The notes below the pieces were generated by a model. It was not told the DNA's origin. It ran no database searches and worked only from the letters and a program-made list of their open reading frames with translations. Positions 45,063-53,804 of a stretch of DNA of 64,000 nucleotides are shown piece after piece (within the stretch, counting starts at the first letter, position 1; each line of letters opens with the position of its first letter). This DNA is from an uncultured Saprospiraceae bacterium. GTDB lineage: Bacteria > Bacteroidota > Bacteroidia > Chitinophagales > Saprospiraceae. The DNA is taken from contig CALEYL010000046.1 in assembly GCA_937926205.1 (NCBI GenBank), positions 62,001 to 126,000 on the forward strand. The letters are read 5' to 3'. The position numbers were made by a program, and so were the translations under genes.

Positions 45063-46880
45063 ATGAGCATGCGCAATTCCGGGGCGGATACGTCCAAAAG
45101 CGAAGAACGAACACCGCTTAATCGCGAAAAGTTGCGACACGCGTTGATGATTTTTCGTTATCTGATGCCTTACAAATGGGCTTTCATCAGCGGGATGTTT
45201 TTCCTCGCTGCGGGAAGTTTGTTGTTTCTGGGCATCATGAAAGTACCGGGCGAGTTGTTCAACGTCATTGCCGGAAAATCTGAATACGGCGCGAGCCTCA
45301 ACCAGTTGTTCCTTTTTTTATTGATCCTGCTGGGCATCCAAAGCGTTTTTTCCTACCTCCGGGTGCAATTGTTTGCCATTGTGAGCGAACGGAGCATGGC
45401 GCTGTTGCGCACCGATTTGTACCAGAAGCTGATTACCCTCGGGATCCCATTTTTTGAAACCCACCGTGTTGGCGAGCTGACGAGCCGGATTTCCAATGAT
45501 GTCAGCCAGGTTCAAAATGTTTTTTCTGTTACGCTGGCCGAATTTCTGCGCCAGATTATCATCTTAGTAGGCGGTATTGCCATCATCATCATTACCATGC
45601 CGCGGCTGGCGCTGACCATGCTGGCAACCTTCCCCGTCATCGTGGTTTTGGCGATGTTTTTTGGCCGGCATATCCGCAAACTGATGAAACAACGGCAGGA
45701 TCAGTTGGCCCAGACCAATGTGGTAGTGGAAGAAACCATGCAATCCATCCAAACGGTGAAAGCCTATACCAATGAATGGTTCGAAATCAACCGTTACGGC
45801 ATCAGTCTGAAAGAAGCCGTTCGCCTGTCGCTGAAAGGCGCGCACCTGCGCGGTTTGTTTGCAGCCTTCATCATTTTTGTCATGTTCGGCGCGCTGTTTT
45901 TCATCATGTGGCGGGCTGCGCTCATGGTGCAGGCTGGCCAAATGGCGGAAGGCGGACTGGTTGACTTTGTGGTTTTCACCGGCATCATTGGCGGCGCCAT
46001 TGCCAGCATCGGCAGTTTTTATACCGAATTGGTTTCTGCCATCGGGGCCACGGAGCGCATTCAGGAAATCTTGCTGGAAGATTCGGAGGTTGAAGTCAGT
46101 GCCCCGCCAGAGCACCCGCTTCCACGCCTGAAGGGCGAAATCAGCTACGAAGACGTGCATTTTGCCTACCCGACCCGAAAAGACATGCCCGTTTTGCAAG
46201 GCATTAATTTCCACGTAAAACCTGGCGAAAAAGTGGCTTTAGTAGGGGCAAGCGGCGCCGGTAAATCGACCATTGTCCAGTTGCTTTTGCGGTTCTATGA
46301 AGGCGAAAGCGGTACCATACGCATGGATGGAAAAAATATTCTGGACTACCCGCTGACGCATTACCGCCAGAACATCGCCATTGTGCCCCAGGAAGTCTTG
46401 CTTTTTGGCGGCAGCATCCGGGAAAATATCCTTTACGGAAAGCCCGACGCCAGCGACGAAGAAATCATTGAGGCTTCGAAAAAAGCCAACGCCTGGGATT
46501 TCATCACCTCTTTCCCGGAAGGCTTCGAAACCGTTGTCGGAGAAAGGGGCATCAAACTATCCGGCGGGCAGCGGCAACGCATTGCCATCGCCCGGGCCAT
46601 ATTAAAAGACCCGGCCGTTTTGCTGCTGGACGAAGCGACGTCCTCACTGGATGCGGAATCGGAACGGGTGGTTCAGGATGCGTTGCACAAACTGATGAAA
46701 GGACGCACCTCCATCATCATTGCGCACCGCCTCGCCACCATACGCGATGTGGACTGCATTTATGTGCTTGACGGCGGCCGCATCATTGAAAAAGGTACGC
46801 ACGATGAACTTTCTTCAAGGGAGGACGGCGCATACAATGCGCTGGCTAAATTGCAGTTTGAAGTCATGCACACCTCCTGA
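45063..46880 (+). CDS. ABC exporter, MsbA-like (fused permease and ATPase)
   Basis: The 605-residue half-transporter has an N-terminal membrane domain (about 25-330; six hydrophobic segments, starting near YKWAFISGMFFLAAGSLLF) and a C-terminal nucleotide-binding domain. Walker A is GASGAGKST with Lys401, the Q-loop is VPQEVLLFGG, the signature is LSGGQRQR, Walker B with catalytic Glu is VLLLDEATSSLD, and the switch His is IIAHRLATIRD. This arrangement fits a homodimeric lipid or drug exporter of the MsbA kind; the substrate is not fixed by sequence. ATG 45063 is preferred over the frame start at 44916; ATG 45069 is an alternative. Confidence 0.92.
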   Translation: MSMRNSGADTSKSEERTPLNREKLRHALMIFRYLMPYKWAFISGMFFLAAGSLLFLGIMKVPGELFNVIAGKSEYGASLNQLFLFLLILLGIQSVFSYLRVQLFAIVSERSMALLRTDLYQKLITLGIPFFETHRVGELTSRISNDVSQVQNVFSVTLAEFLRQIIILVGGIAIIIITMPRLALTMLATFPVIVVLAMFFGRHIRKLMKQRQDQLAQTNVVVEETMQSIQTVKAYTNEWFEINRYGISLKEAVRLSLKGAHLRGLFAAFIIFVMFGALFFIMWRAALMVQAGQMAEGGLVDFVVFTGIIGGAIASIGSFYTELVSAIGATERIQEILLEDSEVEVSAPPEHPLPRLKGEISYEDVHFAYPTRKDMPVLQGINFHVKPGEKVALVGASGAGKSTIVQLLLRFYEGESGTIRMDGKNILDYPLTHYRQNIAIVPQEVLLFGGSIRENILYGKPDASDEEIIEASKKANAWDFITSFPEGFETVVGERGIKLSGGQRQRIAIARAILKDPAVLLLDEATSSLDAESERVVQDALHKLMKGRTSIIIAHRLATIRDVDCIYVLDGGRIIEKGTHDELSSREDGAYNALAKLQFEVMHTS

Positions 46881-46885
46881 TCTAA

Positions 46886-47046
46886 TGTCTGTCTTTAACT
46901 GCCTGCCCTCCGGTAGGCGGGCCGGCCGGCAGGCGGGTAGTCCGATTACAGCGTTACACTCGGCCCAAAAAACAGTCATTTACACGAGTAAACTTCTATT
47001 TTTTGGGCCTTCGCATGCCTTGTCCTCGAACTCAAAAGAACAGACA
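46886..47046. repeat. TIR-bounded palindromic intergenic element, copy B
   Basis: Starts TGTCTGTCTTTAA at 46886 and ends AGAACAGACA at 47046. It shares with copy A (1465-1605) the stretch CTCGGCCCAAAAAACAGTC and the end GGGCCTTCGCATGCCTTG...CTCGAACTC. Instead of the central 20-bp hairpin it has a GC-rich nested palindrome near its left end, GCCTGCC (46901-46907) with GGCAGGC (46928-46934). A similar left edge (TGTCTGTCCTTTTAG) appears at 54595 without a clear right edge. Confidence 0.6.
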
Positions 47047-47090
47047 CTATCTAACATCTAATATCTAACGTCTAAAATCTCACATCTAAC
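47047..47090. repeat. Heptameric tandem repeat (ATCTAAC)
   Basis: Six 7-mers (ATCTAAC, ATCTAAT, GTCTAAA, ATCTCAC) directly abut element copy B and end 8 bases before the gldC start. The complementary word GTTAGAT forms the array at 54524-54590. Confidence 0.85.
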
Positions 47091-47097
47091 AAAAGCC

Positions 47098-47433
47098 ATG
47101 AGTGTTACAAAAACAGCCCAAATCAACATAAGCGTCGGCTTAGACGAAGCAGGATTGCCGGAAAAATTAGAGTGGCAGGCCGATGGCAAAGAAAATCAGC
47201 CCTGCAAAGCCATGTTGCTTTCCGTGTTTGACGAAACAACCAAGGACACGCTGAAAATTGACCTCTGGACCAAAGAGATGCAGGTGGTTGAAATGGACCG
47301 CTTCTTTTTTCAAACCCTTCGCGCCATGGCGGACACCTATTTCAAAGCGACGCAAAACCAGGCGCTTGCCGCGGATATGCAGCGTTTTGTGCAGTATTTT
47401 GGCGAGAAGACGGAGATATTGCCGAAGCAATAA
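47098..47433 (+). CDS. gldC: Gliding motility protein GldC
   Basis: GldC is a small protein of the Bacteroidota gliding/T9SS gene set; its exact role is not settled. The 111-residue chain matches the family over its whole length: TAQINISVGLDEAGLPEKLEW at the start (shown in part), WQADGKENQPCKAMLLSVFD, then TLKIDLWTKEMQV and FFFQTLRAMADTYFKATQ. It has no signal peptide and is expected in the cytoplasm. Unlike in flavobacteria, no gldB or other gld gene is adjacent here. The start is 8 bp after the heptamer repeat array, so its promoter must lie in or beyond the repeats. Confidence 0.92.
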   Translation: MSVTKTAQINISVGLDEAGLPEKLEWQADGKENQPCKAMLLSVFDETTKDTLKIDLWTKEMQVVEMDRFFFQTLRAMADTYFKATQNQALAADMQRFVQYFGEKTEILPKQ

Positions 47434-47463
47434 GCAATGATGAAGGAAGGGCTAAGCGAGGGT

Positions 47464-47478
47464 TTGACTTCAAGTCAA
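47464..47478. terminator. Inverted repeat between gldC and the PBP1a gene
   Basis: TTGACTT-C-AAGTCAA with outer GAGG/CCTC pairs lies between the convergent stops. No long T-run follows on either strand, so it is a weak terminator candidate. Confidence 0.3.
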
Positions 47479-47503
47479 GTCCTCACCTGGGTTCCTCTAT
47501 CCA

Positions 47504-49915
47504 TCAAAAAAACGTATTTGTCGAATCCTGAACCGGGAATTCAAGCTGCAGCAGACTATCCGCAGCAAGCGAATCAGCCAGCAGCTCCTCTGCCGAGGGT
47601 ATCCGCATGGTACAGGCCATTTCCCGTTCTATTTCAGGCGGAAGCGGCGGGAATTTTGAATCTTTCCAGGCGGCGAAAGCCGGATCTTCGAGCAATTTTT
47701 TCATGAAAATCCCCCAAACCGGCAAGGCCGTTGCAGCGCCCTGTCCGTTTTCAAAATTGCGGAAGCGCACCAATGGTGAATCGCCACCGACCCAGGCGCC
47801 AGCTACCAGATTTGGCGTAAAGCCGATAAACCAGCCATCGGCCTGGTTCTGGGTCGTGCCCGTTTTCCCGGCAATGGCATAATTGTAAAGCCCGTATTTC
47901 CACTTCAGGCGACTGGCAGTGCCATAAGAGGCAACTGACTGCAGCATGTGCGTGACCATATCTGCCTGAGTTTCCGTCAATATTTGCTCGGGTTGCCCCT
48001 GGTCGAAGCGGGCCAGAATTTTTCCGTCGTGCGTTTCGATGCGGCTGATGGCGATGGGTTTGGTTTTTCTGCCCCGGCTGGCAAAGACGCTGAAAGCGCC
48101 TACCATTTCGTATAGCGATACTTCAGCAGTGCCTAAGGCAATGGAGGGTTCTTCCGGGATTTTCCCTGTAATGCCCATCCGTCGTGAAAGCTCAATAACC
48201 GGTTGTACGCCCGTTCGCATGATGAGAGAAACCGATATCGTATTTACTGAATTGGTCAGCGCCCCCTGCATGGAAAAGGTGCTGCCGTATTTGCCATCCG
48301 CATTTTGCGGCACCCAATCGTCTTCATCGATCCCTTCCGGACTAATGTGCGGATCGGGATCTTCCCGGCGTGGATCCTTGATGGCCCATTCTCCCTTGGC
48401 GTATTCGTGATAAACGATCAGGCGGCTGGGCAGTTGTTCGCAGGGAGGGATGCCGCTGCGCAAAGCCTGTGCATAAACAATGGGTTTGTAAACAGAACCG
48501 GTTTGACGCTGTGACCGAACGTGGTCGTATTGAAAATGGTCGTAGTCGATGCCGCCAACCCAGGCCCGAATGTACCCGGTGTAAGGTTCCATGGCCATAA
48601 ACCCAACCTGAAGCAGGGCAAAATGATAGCGAATCGAGTCGAGCGGACTCATTTCCACCTCGGTATCCCCTTTCCAGCTAAAAATGGTCATGGGGATTTT
48701 TTCCTCAAACCTGGCCTTGATGGCCGCTTCGCTTAAGCCCTCTTCAACATATTGCTTGTAGCGTTTCGAAGCCCGCATGGCCTGATCTATGACGGCATCG
48801 TCGCCCCAGGGTTTTTGTCCACGCCAGTGTTTGTCAAAAGTTTCCTGGAGTTTACTCATGTGTTCGGTGACCGCTTCTTCCGCAATGCGCTGAATGTCAG
48901 AGTTCAGGGTCGTATAAATTTTTAATCCATCCGTATACAGATCATAGGGTTCCCCATTGGGTTTGCGCATTTCAGACAACAATTGCAGGGCTTCCTGGCG
49001 CACAAATTCCCGGTAATGGGGCGCAACCCCCTGATTGTTGACAACGGGGTTGTAATTGGTCACCAGTGGCAGTTGTTGCAAAGAATCGCAGACGGCTTTG
49101 CTCAGGTAGTTGTTTTTCTGCATTTGCGCCAGCACCACATTCCGGCGCTGCCTGGTTCGATCGGGCGCTTTTACCGGGTTGTACGTGGAGGTGGCTTTCA
49201 GGGTGCCGATCAGCGTGGCTCCCTCTTCTACGGTAAGTTCCGCTGGCGCTTTGTTGAAAAATCGCCGGGAAGCAACATCCAGTCCGTAAATATTTTCACT
49301 AAACGGAACCGTATTGAGGTATAAGGCCAGCAGTTGTTCCTTGTTGTAAGCACGTTCGAGGCGGCGCGCCGTTATGATTTCACTGATTTTGTTGATGGGC
49401 AGGGAAAAAAACCAGTATGCTTTGCGGGGAAAAAGGTTTTTGGCCAATTGCTGGCTAATGGTACTGCCTCCGCCTCCAGAATCGTCGCGCCGCAGGATGG
49501 TGCGGTAAAAGACCCGGCCCCAACTGCGGTAGTCAATCCCTTTGTGTTTAAAATAGCGTTCGTCTTCTGTGGCAACCAGGGCCAGAATGGTGTGTTTGGG
49601 GATGTCTTCGTACTGAACAACGGTGCGATATTGATTGAAATAACGGCCCAGCAATACCCCGTCTTCAGAATAGATTTCAGAAGCAATCTGAGTTTGCACA
49701 TCACGCAACTCCCGGACGCTTGGAACCGTGAATGCAATACCGATCCAGCACAAAATCAACAAACCCAGCAAGGCGCTGAATACGCGTGTTGGCCAGGCAA
49801 TCCACTTAGACAGGCGCGGCCACTTCTGTGCGAAACGCCGCCATGGCGTCCAGATATAATTCCAAGCTGCGCGTATTTTGGTTGATGCTACTTTAACCTG
49901 CTGTTGCCACTTCAT
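47504..49915 (-). CDS. Penicillin-binding protein 1A (bifunctional transglycosylase/transpeptidase)
   Basis: Class A PBPs polymerise glycan strands and crosslink peptides in the periplasm. The 803-residue chain has a cytoplasmic tail, one TM segment (about 45-65), a GT51 domain (about 80-260) with ATEDERYFKHKGIDYRSWGRV (catalytic Glu in ED, shown in part), GGGGSTISQQLAKN and KISEIITARRLE. The transpeptidase domain (about 420-720) has the nucleophile Ser474 in TGSVYKP, SVN in TNSVNTIS, and Lys684 in GKTGTTQN. The family is usually called PBP1a in Bacteroidota. A -7 element TAGCTTTG lies 32-39 bases upstream of its ATG. The gene is alone on the minus strand. Confidence 0.95.
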   Translation of the reverse strand: MKWQQQVKVASTKIRAAWNYIWTPWRRFAQKWPRLSKWIAWPTRVFSALLGLLILCWIGIAFTVPSVRELRDVQTQIASEIYSEDGVLLGRYFNQYRTVVQYEDIPKHTILALVATEDERYFKHKGIDYRSWGRVFYRTILRRDDSGGGGSTISQQLAKNLFPRKAYWFFSLPINKISEIITARRLERAYNKEQLLALYLNTVPFSENIYGLDVASRRFFNKAPAELTVEEGATLIGTLKATSTYNPVKAPDRTRQRRNVVLAQMQKNNYLSKAVCDSLQQLPLVTNYNPVVNNQGVAPHYREFVRQEALQLLSEMRKPNGEPYDLYTDGLKIYTTLNSDIQRIAEEAVTEHMSKLQETFDKHWRGQKPWGDDAVIDQAMRASKRYKQYVEEGLSEAAIKARFEEKIPMTIFSWKGDTEVEMSPLDSIRYHFALLQVGFMAMEPYTGYIRAWVGGIDYDHFQYDHVRSQRQTGSVYKPIVYAQALRSGIPPCEQLPSRLIVYHEYAKGEWAIKDPRREDPDPHISPEGIDEDDWVPQNADGKYGSTFSMQGALTNSVNTISVSLIMRTGVQPVIELSRRMGITGKIPEEPSIALGTAEVSLYEMVGAFSVFASRGRKTKPIAISRIETHDGKILARFDQGQPEQILTETQADMVTHMLQSVASYGTASRLKWKYGLYNYAIAGKTGTTQNQADGWFIGFTPNLVAGAWVGGDSPLVRFRNFENGQGAATALPVWGIFMKKLLEDPAFAAWKDSKFPPLPPEIEREMACTMRIPSAEELLADSLAADSLLQLEFPVQDSTNTFF

Positions 49916-49946
49916 AAAGAGGGTGAAAGTTCTGTGGATAAGAACG

Positions 49947-49954
49947 CAAAGCTA
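49947..49954 (-). promoter_or_regulatory. Candidate -7 element of the PBP1a gene
   Basis: Reads TAGCTTTG on the minus strand, a full TAnnTTTG match, 32 bases before the ATG. No TTG is seen at -33. Confidence 0.45.
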
Positions 49955-50109
49955 AGGTTTTCAGAGATACGGGAGGCGGGGAAATTATCAACATAATTAT
50001 TTTACTCCCTTATCAGCAGTTTCAGGGTATGCTTTAATCCGGTTGAATTTGCCCAAAGCGGCACCCCCGGCATGACTTATGCGAATCGTACCTTCCGATA
50101 ACAGAACGA

Positions 50110-50853
50110 TCAATATTCCCCATTCGAAAAATTGCTCAACAAAAAAGTCAGGCCGATCTGTGGCATTAGCAGCGTAGTGGGAGATGATTTTTCTTCAAAG
50201 GCATCAATAGGGTCGTCGTAATTGACATTTTCGCCTGGCTTTCGTACCAGGTAACTGGCGTTGCCTCCGGGAAGATAGGCGCAGCGCAGATCCAAATAAA
50301 TCCCCTGGGATCTGGAAACGTCAAATTGGATGCCCAAAGCAGCCCCATAACTAAAAGCCCAATCCCCGCGTTCTACCCGACTGTCTTCAGAATCCTCAAT
50401 CGTGTTCCCGTTGTTGTCTTTTTCTGTGAGTCGGGTACGGGTATACAGGTTTTTGGTACCCATCATGCCGTCTATATATGGCCGGATTGGACCGTTGATA
50501 TTAGGTTGTACCCGAAACATGCCGTGCATCAAAAAGATGCTGTTGCTGGTCCGGAGTTCGTATCCTTTGATAAAACCGCCGACATTTACAGCATAATCTG
50601 CCGTTTCGCGGTCGTAAGACATGGCGGAAAATTCTGCGCCGGCATACAAGGGCATTTTCCCCAGCTGAAAAAGGATCAAACCGCCTCCGCCAATTCCTAC
50701 CTGGTCAAGATTTTCTTTAAACCCCTGTTGCGGAATGCCCAATTGAAAATTACCATTGAGGAAAGCATGCCAGGATTCCATCGGTTCCTCTTCCTGAGCA
50801 GAGAGCAGGCTACAAAAAAGCAAGGCGGAAATAACAGTTACGAGGTGTTTCAT
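50110..50853 (-). CDS. Outer-membrane beta-barrel protein
   Basis: The 247-residue product starts at ATG 50853 with a signal peptide (MKHLVTVISALLFCSLLSAQ). The rest has alternating hydrophobic strands with glycines and aromatic ends (FQLGIPQQGF, GLILFQLGKMPLYAGAEFSAM, GDWAFSYGAALGIQFDV, and a final strand IGLTFLLSNF), typical of a small beta barrel of the OmpW/porin-like or PorT kind; I cannot name the family. A cell-surface or structural role is likely. A TATTTTTG -7 match (50871-50878, minus) lies 18 bases before the ATG. Confidence 0.75.
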   Translation of the reverse strand: MKHLVTVISALLFCSLLSAQEEEPMESWHAFLNGNFQLGIPQQGFKENLDQVGIGGGGLILFQLGKMPLYAGAEFSAMSYDRETADYAVNVGGFIKGYELRTSNSIFLMHGMFRVQPNINGPIRPYIDGMMGTKNLYTRTRLTEKDNNGNTIEDSEDSRVERGDWAFSYGAALGIQFDVSRSQGIYLDLRCAYLPGGNASYLVRKPGENVNYDDPIDAFEEKSSPTTLLMPQIGLTFLLSNFSNGEY

Positions 50854-51077
50854 ATGGGTAGTTTTTTTTACAAAAATACAGGCAAAACACAATACGCACA
50901 TAAAATATTTGCGATTCTTCGACCTTTAGCTAATTTTATGCGACGCTTTTTACAGCATGGCAGACAGACTATCCGGTTTTATGCGTCGAAAAAAAAAATG
51001 GACGCATGTGATACTTTTCTGTCATTTTGTGTCAATAATCAATCGTCTTATTATTCATCATTAAAAACTTTTTCAGG

Positions 51078-51419
51078 ATGAAGTTTGAAATATTTCAAAG
51101 CGAAGCGAGCGACAAGTTTTACTTCCGGCTGAAAGCAGGCAATGGCCAGATCATTCTTTCCAGCCAGGCTTATGCCAGTAAAGCAAGTTGCAAAAACGGT
51201 GTTGAGTCGGTAAAGGCAAATGCCAGCAACGATGCCAATTTCGAGCGCAAAGAAGCCTCAAACGGAAAAATGCACTTCAATTTGCTCGCAGCTAACAAGC
51301 AGGTCATCGGATCCAGCCAGATGTACGCTTCCAAAGCGACCATGGAAAATGGCATCCAATCTGTGAAGACGACCGCACCTCAGGCAAGCATTGAAGACCT
51401 GACAGGCTCGAAAGATTAA
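51078..51419 (+). CDS. YegP-like protein with two DUF1508 repeats
   Basis: The 113-residue protein contains two tandem DUF1508 modules. Each has the pattern KFYFRLKAGNGQIILSSQAY-ASK (first at about 10-33; second at about 60-85 as MHFNLLAANKQVIGSSQMY-ASK), followed by a GVESVK or GIQSVK helix. No signal peptide is seen; the small beta fold is expected in the cytoplasm. Its function is unknown despite wide distribution. Single gene; upstream 50900-51077 is AT-rich with no certain promoter. Confidence 0.9.
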   Translation: MKFEIFQSEASDKFYFRLKAGNGQIILSSQAYASKASCKNGVESVKANASNDANFERKEASNGKMHFNLLAANKQVIGSSQMYASKATMENGIQSVKTTAPQASIEDLTGSKD

Positions 51420-51725
51420 TTTTCCGAATCAGATAACAAGGTTAAAGTGAAAGGTTAAAGGGTAAGGGTTAAAGGTTAAAGTAAAGGGGATAGTGGTAGA
51501 ACGCATTAGGCAAGTCTGAAGCCATCAATCTCCGTTTTCTTTGAATGTGATCAATTTTACCCTTTAACCAATACCATTCCAGCCAAAAGCAAGTACTCCA
51601 CTCCTCCGGTCGCCTGCCATTTGAAAGTTTATCAAGCTCCTGAATGCGCTTCTATTTAAGCCTTTTATCCACAGACTGAACTTTTTGAGTCTGTTGTGCT
51701 GTTTGTTTCGCAAAACACACCCGAA
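51420..51725. other. 306-bp gap between the DUF1508 and MFS genes
   Basis: It holds the GGTTAAA heptamer array (51439-51487). The remainder shows no gene, repeat or clear promoter; the frame from 51696 continuing into the MFS gene is not needed for its start. Confidence 0.4.
51439..51487. repeat. Heptameric tandem repeat (GGTTAAA)
   Basis: About six degenerate copies of GGTTAAA, the same word as in the block at 4620-4676, 47 kb away. Confidence 0.8.
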
Positions 51726-52970
51726 ATGGCGCTTTTTAAACACCTTATCAGCCTTTATCAAAAATCATTCAGTGGCTTGTCCAGAGACATCTGGCTCCTG
51801 GCTTTTGTTTCCTTTATCAACCGCAGTGGAACAATGGTTCTGCCTTTTATGACGGTTTATCTGACGCAGGAGTTAAATTTCAGCAAAGGGAAAGCGGGCA
51901 TTGTCATGGGGTGTTTTGGCATGGGGTCTATACTCGGCACTTACCTCGGCGGCTATCTGACAGACCGCATTGGGTACTACCGGGTGATGTTCTGGACGCT
52001 CATTGGAAGCGGCATTGTCTTCATTTTGATGGCTCATGTCCACCAATTCGAATGGCTCTGTATTTCGGTTTTTGTACTGAGCCTGATTGCGGATGCTTTC
52101 AGACCTGCGAATATTTCGGCAGCTTCATTTTACAGTGTAGTGGCAAACAGAACCCGTTCTTTTTCGCTTTTGCGCCTTGCCGTGAATCTTGGATTTGCAG
52201 TTGGCCCGGCAGTTGGCGGGATTCTGGCAGGCCTGAAAGGATACAGCTGGCTTTTTTGGGTCGACGGCCTCACGTGTATCGCTGCAGCCGTGTTGATGCG
52301 GATTTTTCTGACAGAGAAAAAAGAAGCTACTCATGAAGTGCACCCTGAACAGGATGTGCCTCTGGCCAATTCTGCTTACCGGGATAAATATTTTCTTTGG
52401 TTCATTGTATTGACGCTGCTTTCAGCATTCGCGTTTATGCAGCTGTTTGCTACCTTGCCTGTTTTTCTGAAAGAGGATTTTTTACTCGGAGAAACACAGA
52501 TCGGCTGGCTGCTTGCGCTCAACGGCCTGCTCATTGCTGCACTGGAAATGCCCATTGTGTTTACACTGGAACCCAGACAGGCGCCACTGCGCATCATCCG
52601 GATTGGCTCGTTACTGATCGGCATGTCCTTCTGGGTCTTTAATTTTTTCCCGCATGCCATGCCTCTGGCGGTATTTTCCATGATTGTGATCACGTTTGGA
52701 GAAATCCTGAATCTGCCGTTTACCAATTCGTTTGCCGTTTCCCGTTCCCGGCCTGAAAACAGGGGGCAATATATGGCTTTGTATGGCATGGCTTTTTCGG
52801 CCGCCCATGTGCTCGCTCCGGTCATTGGATTGAAGATCGTCGAAGCCTTTGGTTATTCGACCTTATGGCATGTTTTGATGGCGTGTTGTGCTGCGGCCGC
52901 GATCGGTTTCACAGTGCTGCGCCAGCGGATGCTGCGATTTAACCGGGTTGTTCCACAAACCACCAGTTAA
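51726..52970 (+). CDS. MFS transporter
   Basis: The 414-residue permease has twelve hydrophobic segments. MFS marks include GYLTDRIGYYRVM (motif A, G-x-L-x-D-R-x-G-R type, at about 70-85) and the long central loop at about 195-215 (EKKEATHEVHPEQDVPLAN). ATG 51726 starts a short cytoplasmic tail before the first segment; earlier in-frame sequence is rejected. No substrate is evident; the fold suits a drug or sugar efflux protein. It is convergent with the phzF-like gene, 10 bp away. Confidence 0.9.
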   Translation: MALFKHLISLYQKSFSGLSRDIWLLAFVSFINRSGTMVLPFMTVYLTQELNFSKGKAGIVMGCFGMGSILGTYLGGYLTDRIGYYRVMFWTLIGSGIVFILMAHVHQFEWLCISVFVLSLIADAFRPANISAASFYSVVANRTRSFSLLRLAVNLGFAVGPAVGGILAGLKGYSWLFWVDGLTCIAAAVLMRIFLTEKKEATHEVHPEQDVPLANSAYRDKYFLWFIVLTLLSAFAFMQLFATLPVFLKEDFLLGETQIGWLLALNGLLIAALEMPIVFTLEPRQAPLRIIRIGSLLIGMSFWVFNFFPHAMPLAVFSMIVITFGEILNLPFTNSFAVSRSRPENRGQYMALYGMAFSAAHVLAPVIGLKIVEAFGYSTLWHVLMACCAAAAIGFTVLRQRMLRFNRVVPQTTS

Positions 52971-52980
52971 ACATGAGACA

Positions 52981-53778
52981 TCAGAGGTTTTCCAGGTGGG
53001 CGTTACCGATCATATAGGTGACGGCCTGGCCGATGAGTTCGACCCGATCGTTCTGCATGCGGCATTTCAGAGAGCCCCCACGGCGGGAAATTTGCCGGGC
53101 AAACAATTCCTGCTTACCTAGTCGATCAGACCAGTAAGGCGCCATGGTGGTATGCGCAGATCCGGTAACAGGGTCCTCATCGATGCCGGCATTCGGATAA
53201 AAACAGCGTGAAATAAAATCAGCGCTGTTGTCGTCACAAGGCGCAGTAACGATAACGCCACGCCCCTGAAGGCGCCGCATGGCAGCAAAATCGGGTTTAA
53301 GCGCTGCAATTTGCTGGCGATTTTCAAGCACGGCAAGGTAATCTTCGCGGCCAAGGAATACTTTGACGGGCGTAATGCCAAGGGCAACAATCAAAGCCAG
53401 CGGGGCAGATACATGTCGGAGTGTGTCCGTTGGGAAATTCATCATATACCCTTCCGGGGTGCGTTGAACCGTAAGCTGCCCGCTTAAAGTATGGAAAACA
53501 ACCTGATCTGCCTGATAGCCGAGGTGGTTGTACAACACGTGCGAAGTAGCCAACGTTGCATGCCCGCATAATTTGACTTCGGTGGTTGGCGTGAACCACC
53601 GAAGTCGAAACCCATTGGATTCGGGCACAAAATAGGCCGTTTCCGAAAGGTTGTTTTCATGTGCAATGGCCTGAAGCAATTCATCCGGAAGCCACTCCTG
53701 CAAAGGGCAGATCGCAGCCGGGTTGCCGCTGAACAAACGATCCGTGAAAGCGTCTACCTGATAAATTGTCAACTCCAT
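52981..53778 (-). CDS. PhzF family isomerase-like protein
   Basis: PhzF-fold proteins are two-lobed isomerases; most members are not in phenazine pathways and have unknown substrates. The 265-residue chain opens with the family start (VDAFTDRLFSGNPAAICPL) and has the catalytic glutamate Glu46 in NNLSETAYFV, the LRWFTPTTEVKLCGHATLA segment (shown here in part), and the second lobe's DEDPVTGSAHTTMAPYW. The D-PVTGSAH motif is the conserved ligand site. It ends 10 bp from the MFS gene on the opposite strand and begins 26 bp after the YebC gene ends, so it may be cotranscribed with yebC. Confidence 0.92.
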   Translation of the reverse strand: MELTIYQVDAFTDRLFSGNPAAICPLQEWLPDELLQAIAHENNLSETAYFVPESNGFRLRWFTPTTEVKLCGHATLATSHVLYNHLGYQADQVVFHTLSGQLTVQRTPEGYMMNFPTDTLRHVSAPLALIVALGITPVKVFLGREDYLAVLENRQQIAALKPDFAAMRRLQGRGVIVTAPCDDNSADFISRCFYPNAGIDEDPVTGSAHTTMAPYWSDRLGKQELFARQISRRGGSLKCRMQNDRVELIGQAVTYMIGNAHLENL

Positions 53779-53804
53779 AGTATGTCTTAATTTGTGGACA
53801 CTAC

